A DNA stretch of 64,000 bases. It comes from Actinoplanes cyaneus. GTDB lineage: Bacteria; Actinomycetota; Actinomycetes; Mycobacteriales; Micromonosporaceae. Below, piece after piece: positions 34,185-43,236 of the stretch. The position numbers were made by a program, and so were the translations under genes. The DNA lies in the NCBI RefSeq assembly GCF_016862095.1, contig NZ_BOMH01000033.1, positions 62,001 to 126,000 of the forward strand, in the 5' to 3' direction. Each line of letters opens with the position of its first letter. Within the stretch, counting starts at the first letter, position 1. The notes under the pieces were generated by a model. That model was not told where the DNA came from. It saw nothing but the letters and a program-made list of their open reading frames with translations, and did not search any database.

Positions 34185-35105
34185 TCACGCCCGCGCTGAA
34201 ATCGCCTTCGCGAAGTACGCCACGTTGGCGGGGCGCTCGGCGAAGCGGCGCATCAGATACCCGAACCACTGCTTGCCGTACGGCAGGTAGACGCGCACCG
34301 TGTGGCCACCCGCCGCGAGCCGGGCCTGCTCCTCCGGGCGCACCCCGTGCAGCAGCTGGAACTCGCACTCCCCGGTCGAGCGGTCGAACCAGCGCGCCCG
34401 GTCCTCCGCGATCGCGATCAACCGCGGGTCGTGCGTGGCCACCATCGGATAGCCCTCACCCGACATCAGGACATTCAGGCATCGCACGTACGACTTGTCG
34501 ACGTCCAGCGGCGACTGGAACGCCACCGACTCCGGCTCCGCGTAGGCCCCCTTGCACAGCCGCACGCGCGACCCCGCCACCGCCAGCTCACGGCAGTCAC
34601 CCTCGGTGCGCCGCAGGTACGCCTGGAGCGCCGCCCCCGTCGACGGGAAGTCGCGCCGCAGCTCGAGCAGCGTCTCCAGGGTCGCGTCAGTGGTGGTGTG
34701 GTCCTCCGCGTCCAGGGTCACCGTGGTGCCGGCCTCCGCCGCGGCGGCGCAGATCGCGTGGGCGTGCTCGAACGCCACCCGCTCGTCGAGCCGCTGCCCG
34801 AGCTCGGAGAGCTTGACGCTGACCTCGGCGGCCGGGGTCAGCCCCGCGGCGCGCAGCCGGGCGAGCAGCGCGACATGTTCGTCCCGGACGGCTTGCGCCT
34901 GCTCCAGGGTCTCGGTGCCGGTGCCGAGGTGGACCAGGCTGACCGCCAAGCCGTCGTCGGCCAGCTCGCGGGTCGTGGCCAGCGCCTCGTCGGCACCGCT
35001 GCCGGCCACGAAGCGCCTGACCACCCCGGAGCCGGCGGGCGTGGACTCGACCAGCCGCTCCAGCCTGGCGGAGCCGGCCGCGGCGAGAAACAGGGAACGG
35101 AGCAT
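34185..35105 (-). CDS. Proline dehydrogenase (monofunctional)
   Basis: 306 residues, the usual length of the FAD-dependent TIM-barrel enzyme. Motifs: EVSVKLSELGQRLD (substrate Lys), TLDAEDHTTTDATLE, VRLCKGAYAEPESVAFQ, MVATHDPRLIAIAED and RVYLPYGKQWFGYLMRRFAERPAN, with the C-terminal Arg pair that binds the proline carboxylate. It oxidises proline to pyrroline-5-carboxylate. No P5C dehydrogenase gene is adjacent. In mycobacteria proC lies at the corresponding position, so here the local proline enzyme is catabolic rather than biosynthetic. Confidence 0.92.
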   Translation of the reverse strand: MLRSLFLAAAGSARLERLVESTPAGSGVVRRFVAGSGADEALATTRELADDGLAVSLVHLGTGTETLEQAQAVRDEHVALLARLRAAGLTPAAEVSVKLSELGQRLDERVAFEHAHAICAAAAEAGTTVTLDAEDHTTTDATLETLLELRRDFPSTGAALQAYLRRTEGDCRELAVAGSRVRLCKGAYAEPESVAFQSPLDVDKSYVRCLNVLMSGEGYPMVATHDPRLIAIAEDRARWFDRSTGECEFQLLHGVRPEEQARLAAGGHTVRVYLPYGKQWFGYLMRRFAERPANVAYFAKAISARA

Positions 35106-35194
35106 GGGCCTACGTTAACCGCCGGGTCTGACGGCGGCGCGGCAGTGCGGTCGAGGAATCGCACCTCGTGGCCCGGGGCGGCTACCGTGGTCGG

Positions 35195-35746
35195 GTGAAC
35201 TTCGATGCGTACGCGCGGACGGCGGTCGACCTCGTCAACGCCGGCCTGGACGATCTAGCCGGGCTGCGGGCCCTGTTCGGCGCCGATCTGGAGTACATGC
35301 GGGACCAGGTCGTCGAGAAGGACCTGGCCATCTTCCGCCGTGCGCAACGCCGCCTGCGCGAGGTCTTCGAGTTCGGCACCACCGGGCGGGACGTCGACGC
35401 GGTGCGCGAGCTGAACACGCTGCTCGAGGCGTTCCCGGTGCAGCCACGCATCTCCGGCCACGACGCCAGCGACTGGCACATGCACGTGACCAGCCGGGGC
35501 TCGTCCGTCAGCGCGGAATACCTGGCCGGCGCGGTCTGGGGCCTGTCGGTCTGGCTCTGTGAGTACGGGAGTGCCCGCTTCGGCATCTGCGCCGACGAAC
35601 GCTGCGGCAACGTCTACCTGGACACGTCGTCGAACAACTGCCGCCGCTTCTGCTCGGAGCGCTGCGCGACCCGCTCGCACGTCGCCGCCCACCGGGCTCG
35701 CAAACGCGCCGCCCAGGCCCCCGCCGAAACCCTCACCCCGGCCTGA
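35195..35746 (+). CDS. CGNR zinc-finger protein
   Basis: 183 residues from GTG 35195 (MNFDAYARTAVDLVNAGL). N-terminal ABATE-like domain (residues 1-130) and C-terminal zinc finger FGICADERCGNVYLDTSSNNCRRFCSERC at about 135-165, with four Cys and the diagnostic CGNVYLDTS segment (CGNR family). The family is thought to be a stress-linked transcription regulator. It converges on the TIM-barrel gene across repeat copy C. Confidence 0.87.
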   Translation: MNFDAYARTAVDLVNAGLDDLAGLRALFGADLEYMRDQVVEKDLAIFRRAQRRLREVFEFGTTGRDVDAVRELNTLLEAFPVQPRISGHDASDWHMHVTSRGSSVSAEYLAGAVWGLSVWLCEYGSARFGICADERCGNVYLDTSSNNCRRFCSERCATRSHVAAHRARKRAAQAPAETLTPA

Positions 35747-35900
35747 CCCCTCCCGGGAGCGGACACCGCCCGCAACGCCGTCCGCCTGCCACTTCAGTTT
35801 CCGACGCAGCCGCCGCGGCACAGGGCGCCGCTCTCCGGTCTCTCCGTGCGTCCACGCGAGGCCCGCATCCGCTCACCCCAGTCACGCGCCGCCCGCCCCT

Positions 35901-36289
35901 GGCTGGCGCTCACGGTCGTTACCAGCGCCCGAATACCACCATGAAGACCAGCCGCCTGCCGCCACCGCCCCGCAGCCCAGCGCGACGCTCGGGCTGGTGC
36001 TCATGGTCGTTATGAGGGACGAATAACGACCATGAGCACCAGCCGGGAGGGTGAGCGCGGCTGGAGAGTCAGCGGTAGCGGCCTTGCGAGGGCCACCGTA
36101 GGGGGCTTGTGTGGTGGGGCCGGCTGTGGACGGGTTTGTTGCCCTGAGCGCGACCGCCCACGGAGATCGCCCTTGCGGGCTGAGCGTTCTGGGCGCGCCA
36201 GCGCCCTGCTCGGCCCGGAAGGGTCCCCGCGGGAGCGACGGTCTGTACCCCGGCGGAGGCAGGCAAGGAAGATCTTGAAGTTGATCTTC
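35901..36289 (+). repeat. Dispersed structured element, copy C, with doubled front hairpin
   Basis: Starts with a decayed hairpin unit (35901-35953) followed by a perfect 22-bp hairpin (35992-36013 with 36023-36044, 9-base loop). The core has outer stem CGGGCTGAGC/GCTCGGCCCG (36176-36185, 36208-36217, one T-G pair), inner stem GGGCGC/GCGCCC (36191-36206), then GGGTCCCCGCGGGAGC. It ends in the palindrome GAAGATC-ttgaagtt-GATCTTC (36268-36289), only 3 bases before the stop of the TIM-barrel gene. It lies between convergent genes and follows the CGNR gene on the same strand. Confidence 0.82.
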
Positions 36290-36292
36290 GGT

Positions 36293-37102
36293 TCAGGCTT
36301 TGGTGATCGAATCGGCCGGGGCCAGGTGGCGGCGGGCGAACTCGAGTGACTCGCGCAGGTCGGCCTCGCGGACCGCCCGGCTGGCGGCCTTCCGAGTGTT
36401 GATCTCCAAGGCGACCGAGCCGGTGAAACCGCGACCGGCCAGCGAGCGCAGCAGCTCGGCGCAGGGCTGGGTGCCACGGCCCGGGACCAGGTGCTCGTCG
36501 CGCGCCTCGCCGGTGCCGTCGCCCAGGTGCACGTGCTTCAGCCCGGTGCCCATCTTCTCGGCCATCGCCAGCGAGTCGGTGTGGGAGGCGGCGCAGTGCG
36601 AGAGGTCCAGCGTGTACGCGTCGAAGCCGGTCTCGGTCGGGTCCCAGCCCGGCGTGTACGGCACGAACCAGCGGCCGGCCATCTTGACCGGGAACATGTT
36701 CTCGATCGCGAACGTCAGGTCGGGGTGCCGTGCCTGGACCTTGGCGAGACCGGGGGCGAAGTTCTTCGCATAGTCCCGCTGCCAGGTGAAGGGCGGGTGC
36801 ACGACGACAGTGGGCGCGCCGAGCGACTCGGCGAGCTGGGCGGCCCGGTTGAGCCGCTCCCACGGGTCGGAGCTCCACACCCGTTGCGTGACCAGCAGGC
36901 AGGGGGCGTGGACCGAGAGGACGGGGACGTCGTAGTGATCGGCCAGGCCTTTCAGGGCACCGGCGTCCTGACTGACGGCATCCGTCCAGACCATGACCTC
37001 GAGCCCGTCGTAGCCCACCGTGGCCGCCATCTCGAACGCGGCCGCCGTCGGCTCGGGGAAGACCGAGGAGCTGGAGAGAAGCACGGGAACTCGAGAACTC
37101 AC
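36293..37102 (-). CDS. Sugar-phosphate isomerase/epimerase-like TIM-barrel protein
   Basis: 269 residues from GTG 37102 (MSSRVPVLLSSSSVFPEP). AP-endonuclease-2/xylose-isomerase-type barrel with metal-site segments PVLSVHAP, PTVVVHPPF, FAIENMF, LDLSHCAASH, HVHLGDG and ALEIN. The His/Glu/Asp ligands for a divalent metal are in place. The ribosome-binding site is unclear; ATG 37129 would add 9 residues. Frames extending to 37846 overlap the divergent gene and are rejected. Substrate unknown. Its last codons abut repeat C. Confidence 0.83.
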   Translation of the reverse strand: MSSRVPVLLSSSSVFPEPTAAAFEMAATVGYDGLEVMVWTDAVSQDAGALKGLADHYDVPVLSVHAPCLLVTQRVWSSDPWERLNRAAQLAESLGAPTVVVHPPFTWQRDYAKNFAPGLAKVQARHPDLTFAIENMFPVKMAGRWFVPYTPGWDPTETGFDAYTLDLSHCAASHTDSLAMAEKMGTGLKHVHLGDGTGEARDEHLVPGRGTQPCAELLRSLAGRGFTGSVALEINTRKAASRAVREADLRESLEFARRHLAPADSITKA

Positions 37103-37235
37103 GCCCTCCAGCCTAACCACGCTCGGCATCGTCGGATATGTCCGCGCCGAACGGTCATGATCATCAAGGGTCCCCGGCCACGCCGCGGCCTCGCTTGACC
37201 GGCACGACCGGGGGCGCCCGCGTAGGCTGAGCGGG

Positions 37236-38075
37236 ATGAGCCGCGCCCGACGCCCTGTGGAAGTACCGCTCGACTTCCCTCGGGAATGGATCGAGTTCCT
37301 CGACCCCGCCGACGAGCAGCACCTGGTCCGAGCCGACCTGACCTGGCTGCTCTCCCGCTGGACCTGCGTGTTCGGCTCTTCCTGCCACGGCATTCTGCCC
37401 GGTCGTGCCGAGGACGGCTGCTGCTCGCACGGCGCGTTCTTCACCGACGCCGACGACGAGAACCGGGTGAAGGCGGCAGTCGCCAAACTCAGCCCGGAGA
37501 CGTGGCAGCGGCACCGGCGCGGGTTCAAGAACTGGACCGAGATGGACACCGTGGACGGCACGAAGCCGACCCGGCGCACCGCCACCCGATCCGGTGACGG
37601 GCCGTGCGTGTTCCTCAACGACGCGGACTTCGCCGGGGGCGGCGGGTGCGCACTGCACGCCCAGGCGCTGCGCGACGGGGTGCACCCGTTGAAGTACAAG
37701 CCTGACGTGTGCTGGCAGCTGCCGATCCGCCGCGAGCAGGACTGGATCAAGCGCGCCGACGGCACGAAGCTGCTGCAGTCCACGCTGACCGAGTTCGACC
37801 GGCGCGGCTGGGGTCCCGGCGGGCACGACCTGGCCTGGTGGTGCACCTCGTCCCCGGAGGCGCATGTCGGGACCGAGGCGATGTACCTGTCCTATGCCCC
37901 GGAGCTGACCGAGCTGATCGGCGAGCCCGCCTACCAGAAACTGGCCGAGCTCTGCGACGCCCGCCTCAAGGCCGGCATGGTCGCCGTCCACCCGGCCACC
38001 GTCGTCGCGCTCGCCACGCCCACGATGCCGAAACGGCGAGGCGGCCGTGAGCCCGCCTCGCCGCGTCCCACATAG
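37236..38075 (+). CDS. Uncharacterised Cys-rich protein, probable metal binding
   Basis: 279 residues, conserved-looking but not named. Cysteines cluster as TCVFGSSCHG...EDGCCSHGAFF (about 46-68) and GPCVFLNDADFAGGGGCALHAQAL (about 125-150), plus DVCWQLP and WWCTSSPEA. This resembles the CxnC clusters of YkgJ/DUF3109-type proteins that bind zinc or an iron-sulfur cluster. No signal peptide or membrane helix. It is convergent with phoP, and its last codons form one arm of the shared terminator. Confidence 0.72.
   Translation: MSRARRPVEVPLDFPREWIEFLDPADEQHLVRADLTWLLSRWTCVFGSSCHGILPGRAEDGCCSHGAFFTDADDENRVKAAVAKLSPETWQRHRRGFKNWTEMDTVDGTKPTRRTATRSGDGPCVFLNDADFAGGGGCALHAQALRDGVHPLKYKPDVCWQLPIRREQDWIKRADGTKLLQSTLTEFDRRGWGPGGHDLAWWCTSSPEAHVGTEAMYLSYAPELTELIGEPAYQKLAELCDARLKAGMVAVHPATVVALATPTMPKRRGGREPASPRPT
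38034..38063. terminator. Bidirectional terminator overlapping the Cys-rich gene 3' end
   Basis: CGGCGAGGCGG (38034-38044) and its exact complement (38053-38063). The hairpin is inside the last codons of the + strand gene and 25 bases beyond the phoP stop, serving both strands. Confidence 0.7.
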
Positions 38076-38087
38076 GGGTCGTCCGGC

Positions 38088-38771
38088 TCAGGGCTCGAAC
38101 TTGTAGCCGAGGCCGCGCACCGTGACGATGTAGCGCGGGGCGCTGGGCTCCGGCTCGACCTTCGAGCGCAGCCGCTTGACGTGGACGTCCAGCGTCTTGG
38201 TGTCACCGACGTAGTCGGCGCCCCAGACGCGGTCTATCAACTGACCGCGGGTGAGCACCCGGCCGGCGTTGCGCAGGAGCAGCTCGAGCAGCTCGAACTC
38301 CTTGAGCGGCAACTGCACGCCGGCGCCGTCGACGGTGACGACGTGGCGCTCGACGTCCATCCGGACCGGGCCGGCGGCGAGCGTCGGCGTGCTCACCTCG
38401 GCGGCCTCGCCGCCCTGGCGACGCAGCACGGCGCGGATCCGGGCGACCAGCTCACGCGGCGAGTACGGCTTGGTGACGTAGTCGTCGGCGCCGATCTCCA
38501 GACCGACGACCTTGTCGATCTCACTGTCCCGGGCGGTGACCATGATGATCGGGACGGCTGACCGCTGCCGGAGCTGACGGCACACCTCGGTGCCGGACAT
38601 CTCGGGCAACATGAGGTCGAGCAGCACGATGTCGGCACCGGTCCGGTCGAACTGCGTGAGCGCCGAGGTGCCGGTCGCGGCGACCGAGACTTCGAAACCC
38701 TCCTTGCGCAGCATGTACGACAGGGCGTCGGAGAACGACTCCTCATCCTCGACCACGAGCACGCGGGCCAA
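38088..38771 (-). CDS. phoP: Phosphate-response regulator (OmpR family, PhoP/RegX3-like)
   Basis: 227 residues from TTG 38771, chosen because GGAAGGA lies 8 bases upstream and the protein then begins ARVLVVEDEESFSDALSYML as in PhoP/RegX3. Receiver domain 1-120 (phosphoacceptor Asp in IVLLDLMLPEMSG; conserved Thr in MVTARDS and Lys in YVTKPYSPREL), winged-helix domain 130-225 (VWGADYVGDTKTLDVHVKRLRSK). It activates phosphate-starvation genes by binding PHO boxes; a PHO-box-like array lies between phoR and phoU. Confidence 0.93.
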   Translation of the reverse strand: MARVLVVEDEESFSDALSYMLRKEGFEVSVAATGTSALTQFDRTGADIVLLDLMLPEMSGTEVCRQLRQRSAVPIIMVTARDSEIDKVVGLEIGADDYVTKPYSPRELVARIRAVLRRQGGEAAEVSTPTLAAGPVRMDVERHVVTVDGAGVQLPLKEFELLELLLRNAGRVLTRGQLIDRVWGADYVGDTKTLDVHVKRLRSKVEPEPSAPRYIVTVRGLGYKFEP

Positions 38772-38800
38772 TGAAGTTCCTTCCGTCGTCGGCGACCAGG

Positions 38801-40087
38801 TCACTGCCCGGTCACACCCGACTCGATCTCAATTGCCGTCGATGACGGCGAGGGGGATTCCGAGGGTCGCGCCGGTAGGCGCAGGGTGAACGTAGAGCCG
38901 GCGCCGAGAGCGCTGGTCACGTCCACCCGACCACCGTGGTTGGTGGCGATGTGCTTGACGATGGCGAGGCCGAGGCCGGTCCCGCCGGTCGCCCGCGATC
39001 GGGCTTGATCGGCTCGATAGAACCGTTCGAAGATCCGATCGACGTCCTGTGGAGAGATGCCGATGCCCTGGTCGGCGACATCGATCTCGATCCATTCGTC
39101 TTCCTGACGCATGGTCAGTTCGACCTTGGTGTCCGGCCCCGAATACGCGATGGCGTTCTCCACCAGGTTCGTCACCGCGGTGGCGAACTGGCTGTCGCTA
39201 CCGTACGCCATCAGGCCCTTCGGCCCGGAATAGGTGATCTCGATGTTCTTCGCGGAGGAGGTCGTCCTGGTCCGGTCGATCACCTCGGCGATCACCCAGT
39301 CCAGCGCGACGGGCTCGGGGCTGGGCAGCGGCTCGGCACCCTGCAGCCGGCTGAGCTCGAGCAGCTCGCTGACCAGGCGGCCCATCCGCGCCGACTCGTG
39401 GTGGATCCGCTCGGCGAACCGGCGGGCGGCCTGCAGGTCCTCGGACTGCGCCTCGGGCGCCGAGTCGGGCAGCTGGGTGGCGTCCAGCAGAGCCTCGGCC
39501 AGCAACTGGAGCGCGCCGATCGGCGTTTTCAGCTCGTGACTGACGTTCGCCACGAAGTCCCGCCGGACCCGGGCCAGCCGGTGCGACTCGGTCACGTCGG
39601 CCGCCTCGACGGCGACATGCGTCGCATTCAGCGCGACGGCCCGCAGGTGCAGGCCGAGCGGCGCCTGCGCCCCACCGGCCCGGCCCCGCGGAAGATCAAG
39701 TTCCACTTCCCGGCGTACGCCGGTCCGCCGCACCTGGCCGGCCAGCGTGCGCAGGATGGGGTGGGCCGCGATGGTGCCCGGGGCACCGCCGGAGCGCAGC
39801 AGCCCCATCGCCCGCGCGGCCGGGTTCACCAGCACCGGGTAGTCGTCGGCGTCGAGCACGACGACGCCGACCCGCAACGAGTCGAGGCTCTTGCGGCCGA
39901 GTCCCTTGAGACCGTTCTTGCCTGCCGGGCGATCATCGTCCGGTTCGATGGCGGCTCTCCCCTCCGGTGAGCCGCCCTGGGCCTCGTTCCCCGCCGACGG
40001 TCGGCGGGAACGGGCGAGAGTCAGCCCAGCACCGACACCGACGGCAAGCGCGGCTGAAACCGAGCCGACGGCGTATCCCCATTCCAC
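38801..40087 (-). CDS. phoR: Phosphate sensor histidine kinase (PhoR/SenX3-like)
   Basis: 428 residues. One N-terminal membrane helix (5-25), a PAS-like domain (80-170, LRVGVVVLDADDYPVLVNPAARAMG), the dimerisation/phosphoacceptor helix with His in FVANVSHELKTPIGALQLLAEAL, then the ATPase boxes N (LVENAIAYS), G1 (DVADQGIGISPQD), F and G2 (GGTGLGLAIVKHIATNHGG). A SenX3-type kinase lacking a large external sensor is thought to read phosphate status through PhoU and Pst. It precedes phoP on the minus strand and diverges from phoU. Confidence 0.93.
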   Translation of the reverse strand: MEWGYAVGSVSAALAVGVGAGLTLARSRRPSAGNEAQGGSPEGRAAIEPDDDRPAGKNGLKGLGRKSLDSLRVGVVVLDADDYPVLVNPAARAMGLLRSGGAPGTIAAHPILRTLAGQVRRTGVRREVELDLPRGRAGGAQAPLGLHLRAVALNATHVAVEAADVTESHRLARVRRDFVANVSHELKTPIGALQLLAEALLDATQLPDSAPEAQSEDLQAARRFAERIHHESARMGRLVSELLELSRLQGAEPLPSPEPVALDWVIAEVIDRTRTTSSAKNIEITYSGPKGLMAYGSDSQFATAVTNLVENAIAYSGPDTKVELTMRQEDEWIEIDVADQGIGISPQDVDRIFERFYRADQARSRATGGTGLGLAIVKHIATNHGGRVDVTSALGAGSTFTLRLPARPSESPSPSSTAIEIESGVTGQ

Positions 40088-40159
40088 GCTGCGATCGTAG
40101 GGTCATTGTTTACCTGGACCACAGGGCCAAAGGGACGAATCAGGCGCGCGTCGAATAAT

Positions 40160-40203
40160 GTTCACCGCCGGGCCTGGCGTCGTTCACCGGTGTTCATGTC
40201 CGG
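40160..40203. promoter_or_regulatory. PHO box: 11-bp direct repeats between phoR and phoU
   Basis: GTTCACC begins at 40160 and 40182 and GTTCATG at 40193, so the units keep an 11-base register (one degenerate unit at 40171). This is the Streptomyces PhoP-binding arrangement of 11-bp direct repeat units. It lies 73 bases before the phoR start on one side and 177 bases before phoU on the other. Confidence 0.82.
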
Positions 40204-40379
40204 GCAGCTCAATCGACTTAGGGTCGGTCTGGCGGACACCCAGGTGCGAGGCGAGGTCCCAGGGACTCCTGGCCAACGCCGCGGCGCCGCGGGATCCGCC
40301 AGCCCGGCGCCACAGCGAGCTGCACATCTCGGCCGTCACCCACGAGGCGGGACGGCCCCGACAATCGGGACTTTAAATC

Positions 40380-41027
40380 ATGCGCGAGGAGTTCCAGGCC
40401 GAACTCACTGAAGTGACTCGGCTGCTGGTGACCATGGCAGAGTCGGTGCGCTCGGCGCTCCGCAGGGCGACGACCGCGCTGCTGACCGCCGATCTGGAGG
40501 CCGCCGAGGCGGTCATCCAGCGCGACGCCGACGTGGACGCGATCTTCACGCAGGTCGAGGCGAAGGTGGCGGACATCATCGTCCGGCAGGCGCCGGTCGC
40601 GGTGGACCTGCGCCGGGCGATCACCGCCCTGCACATCTCCGCCGACCTGGAGCGGATGGGGGACCTGGCCGAGCACGTGGCGAAGACCGCCGCCCGCCGG
40701 CACCCGTCCCCCGCCGTTCCGGCCGAGCTGCGCCCGGTGTTCAAGGGCATGGCCGACATCGCCGACGAGATGGCCGAGAAGATCACGAACGTGCTCGCCA
40801 CCTCGGACGCGGGTCTCGCCGCCGAGCTGGAGAAGGACGACGACGCGATCGACGACCTGGAGCGTCAGGCCTTCAAGATCATGCTCGCCGACGACTGGCC
40901 GTACGGGGCGGAGACCGCCATCGACGGCGCTCTGCTCGGCCGGTTCTACGAGCGGTACGCCGACCACGCCGTGAACATCAGCGAGCACACGATTTACCTG
41001 GTCACCGGGGAGTCGGTCGCGAGCTAG
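40380..41027 (+). CDS. phoU: Phosphate signalling protein PhoU
   Basis: 215 residues, two PhoU three-helix bundles (MREEFQAELTEVTRLLVTMAESV and DDDAIDDLERQAFKIMLADDW), with metal-binding E/DxxxD motifs in both (DAEAVIQRDADVDAIF, LEKDDDAIDDLERQ; EHVAKTAARRH). PhoU links the Pst transporter to PhoR/SenX3 and restrains the Pho response. It is divergent from phoR-phoP with the PHO box in between. Confidence 0.94.
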   Translation: MREEFQAELTEVTRLLVTMAESVRSALRRATTALLTADLEAAEAVIQRDADVDAIFTQVEAKVADIIVRQAPVAVDLRRAITALHISADLERMGDLAEHVAKTAARRHPSPAVPAELRPVFKGMADIADEMAEKITNVLATSDAGLAAELEKDDDAIDDLERQAFKIMLADDWPYGAETAIDGALLGRFYERYADHAVNISEHTIYLVTGESVAS

Positions 41028-41037
41028 AACGGCGCAG

Positions 41038-41070
41038 AGGGCCGGGACGCCACGGGGGTGTCCCGGCCCT
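41038..41070. terminator. Bidirectional terminator between phoU and gpmA
   Basis: AGGGCCGGGAC (41038-41048) and GTCCCGGCCCT (41060-41070) pair exactly. It starts 11 bases after phoU and lies 9 bases beyond the gpmA stop. Confidence 0.85.
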
Positions 41071-41078
41071 TCCGCGTA

Positions 41079-41825
41079 TCAGCGACCCTGGTTGGCGACC
41101 GCGGCCGCCGCCGCCTTGGCCGCCTCCGGGTCCAGGTAGAGGCCGCCGGCAGTGACCGGGCGCAGGTTCTCGTCCAGGTCGTAGCGCAGCGGGATGCCGG
41201 TCGGGATGTTCAGCTTGGCGATCGCCTCGTCCGAGATCGAGTCGAGGTGCTTGACGATCGCGCGCAGCGAGTTGCCGTGCGCGGCGACGAGCACGGTCTT
41301 GCCGGCCCGCAGATCCGGGACGATCGCGTCGTACCAGTACGGCAGGGCGCGCTCCAGCACGTCCTTCAGGCACTCCGCCTTCGGCTTGATCTCCGGCGGG
41401 AGGTCGGCGTACCGAGCGTCGCCGGCCTGGGAGAACTCCGAGTCGTCCTCGATCGGCGGCGGCGGGACGTCGTAGGACCGGCGCCAGAGCATGAACTGCT
41501 CCTCGCCGTACGTCTCGAGGGTCTGCTTCTTGTCCTTGCCCTGCAGAGCGCCGTAGTGCCGCTCGTTGAGCCGCCACGAGCGCTTCACCGGGATCCAGTG
41601 CCGGTCGGTGATGTGCAGCGCGATCTCACTCGTCCGGATCGCGCGCCGCAGCAGGCTGGTGTGCACGACGTCGGGCAGCACGTTCTGTTCCTTGAGCAGC
41701 TCTCCACCGCGGCGGGCCTCGTCCTCGCCCTTGGCGTCCAGGTCCACGTCGACCCAGCCGGTGAAGAGGTTCTTGGCGTTCCACTCGCTGTTGCCGTGTC
41801 GCAACAGCACCAGGGTTCCAGTCAT
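41079..41825 (-). CDS. gpmA: 2,3-bisphosphoglycerate-dependent phosphoglycerate mutase
   Basis: 248 residues from ATG 41825 (MTGTLVLLRHGNSEWNAKNLFTGW). The phosphohistidine is in LLRHGNSEWN, the second His in VLVAAHGNSLRAIVKHL, and ERHYGALQGKDK is the conserved active-site loop. It interconverts 3- and 2-phosphoglycerate in glycolysis. Linkage to senX3/regX3-type genes and mshA matches gpm1 (Rv0489). Confidence 0.96.
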   Translation of the reverse strand: MTGTLVLLRHGNSEWNAKNLFTGWVDVDLDAKGEDEARRGGELLKEQNVLPDVVHTSLLRRAIRTSEIALHITDRHWIPVKRSWRLNERHYGALQGKDKKQTLETYGEEQFMLWRRSYDVPPPPIEDDSEFSQAGDARYADLPPEIKPKAECLKDVLERALPYWYDAIVPDLRAGKTVLVAAHGNSLRAIVKHLDSISDEAIAKLNIPTGIPLRYDLDENLRPVTAGGLYLDPEAAKAAAAAVANQGR

Positions 41826-41919
41826 GACCACATCTTCCCCGGCGCACCCGGCGCAGATCCGGGCGGGTGGAAAATCGGTTGCCCGGTCCCCTAGGTTGTA
41901 AGGGAACAAGATAGGTTCA

Positions 41920-43236
41920 GTGCTTACGGGGGATCGTGTGCGAGGGTGGTTGCGGCAGGCTGCGGGCGGACTACCCCGGCAGTTCTGGTTCCTCTGGACG
42001 GGCACTCTGATCAATCGGGTCGGCTCGTTCGTGGTGCTGTTCCTGAGCATCTACCTGACCAGTGACCGCCACTTCACGCAGAGCCGGGCCGGCTTCGTCA
42101 TCGGCCTCTACGGCGTGGGCGGGGCGATCGGCACGATGACCGGCGGCGTGCTCGCCGACCGGTGGGGGCGCCGGCCGACGATGCTCGTCGCCCAGCTCGG
42201 CGCGGCGGCGCTGATGCTGACCCTCGGCTTCGCCCAGACGTACACGCAGATCCTGATCGTCACCGGGCTCCTCGGCGCCTTCGCCGAAGGGGTGCGCCCG
42301 GCGTTCTCCGCGATGATGGTCGACGTCGTGCCGGAACAGGACCGGGTCCGGGCGTTCTCGCTGAACTACTGGGCGATCAACCTCGGGTTCGCGCTCGCCG
42401 CGATCGCCGCCGGGTTCGCCGCGCAGTTCGACTACCTGCTGCTCTTCGTCGTGGACGCGGCGACCACGCTGGTCACGGCGACCATCACGCTGATCTTCCT
42501 GGCCGAGACCCGCCCGTCGGTCTCCCGGGCCGTCAAGGCGCCGTCCGGGGGCATGCGGGCCGCCCTCGGTGACCGGGCCTTCGTGGTCTTCCTGGTGATC
42601 AACCTGCTGTCCGTGCTGGTCATCCTGCAGCACGCGTCGACCCTGCCGATCGCGATGCTCGACGACGGGCTGTCCGCCGCCACCTACGGCTGGGTGATCG
42701 CGGTCAACGGCATCCTGATCGTCTCCGGTCAACTCTTCGTCCCGCGCCTGATCGCGGGCCGCCGGCCGTACCGGGTGCTCGCCCTCGGCTCGGTGATCGT
42801 CGGAGCCGGGTTCGGGCTGGTGGCGTTCGCGCACGCGGCCTGGGTCTACGCGCTGACCGTGGTGATCTGGACGCTCGGCGAGATGCTCCAGTCACCCAGC
42901 AACGCGGCCACCCTCGCCGCACTGTCCCCGGCGACGCTGCGCGGGCGCTACCAGGGGCTCAACTCGCTGTCCTGGTCCATCGGGACGGCACTGGCCCCGG
43001 TGCTGGGCGGCCTCGCCCTCCAGGGGCTCGGGTCGGTGGCGCTGTGGCTGGGCTGTTTCGGCCTGTGCGCCCTGGCGGGTGCCGGCCATCTGATCAGTGG
43101 GCCGGCCCGGGAGAGAAGAGCCGATCTCCGGCGTACGGAGGAAGCGGCGCTCCTGGACACGACGGCGACCCCGTCCACGGCGAATCCGCCGGTGGCCACC
43201 GCGTCGGACCTCGCACCGACGACCTCCCCCACCTGA
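41920..43236 (+). CDS. MFS transporter, first of a tandem paralogous pair
   Basis: 438 residues with 12 predicted membrane helices. MFS loop 2-3 motif is GGVLADRWGRRPTML, and VDVVPEQDRVRAFSLNYWAINLGFALAA is the helix 4-5 region. GTG 41920 is used; GTG 41938, preceded by GGGGG, would give a start VRGWLRQAAGGLPRQFWFLWTG that exactly parallels the start of the downstream paralogue. Likely a proton-driven drug or metabolite exporter of the DHA1 type; substrate unknown. The C-terminus is a hydrophilic Thr/Pro tail. Confidence 0.85.
   Translation: MLTGDRVRGWLRQAAGGLPRQFWFLWTGTLINRVGSFVVLFLSIYLTSDRHFTQSRAGFVIGLYGVGGAIGTMTGGVLADRWGRRPTMLVAQLGAAALMLTLGFAQTYTQILIVTGLLGAFAEGVRPAFSAMMVDVVPEQDRVRAFSLNYWAINLGFALAAIAAGFAAQFDYLLLFVVDAATTLVTATITLIFLAETRPSVSRAVKAPSGGMRAALGDRAFVVFLVINLLSVLVILQHASTLPIAMLDDGLSAATYGWVIAVNGILIVSGQLFVPRLIAGRRPYRVLALGSVIVGAGFGLVAFAHAAWVYALTVVIWTLGEMLQSPSNAATLAALSPATLRGRYQGLNSLSWSIGTALAPVLGGLALQGLGSVALWLGCFGLCALAGAGHLISGPARERRADLRRTEEAALLDTTATPSTANPPVATASDLAPTTSPT

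Noticed and set aside
36293..37846. 517-codon version of the TIM-barrel protein
   Set aside because: The upstream 240 codons lie antisense to the Cys-rich gene and have no family character; the family start is near 37102.
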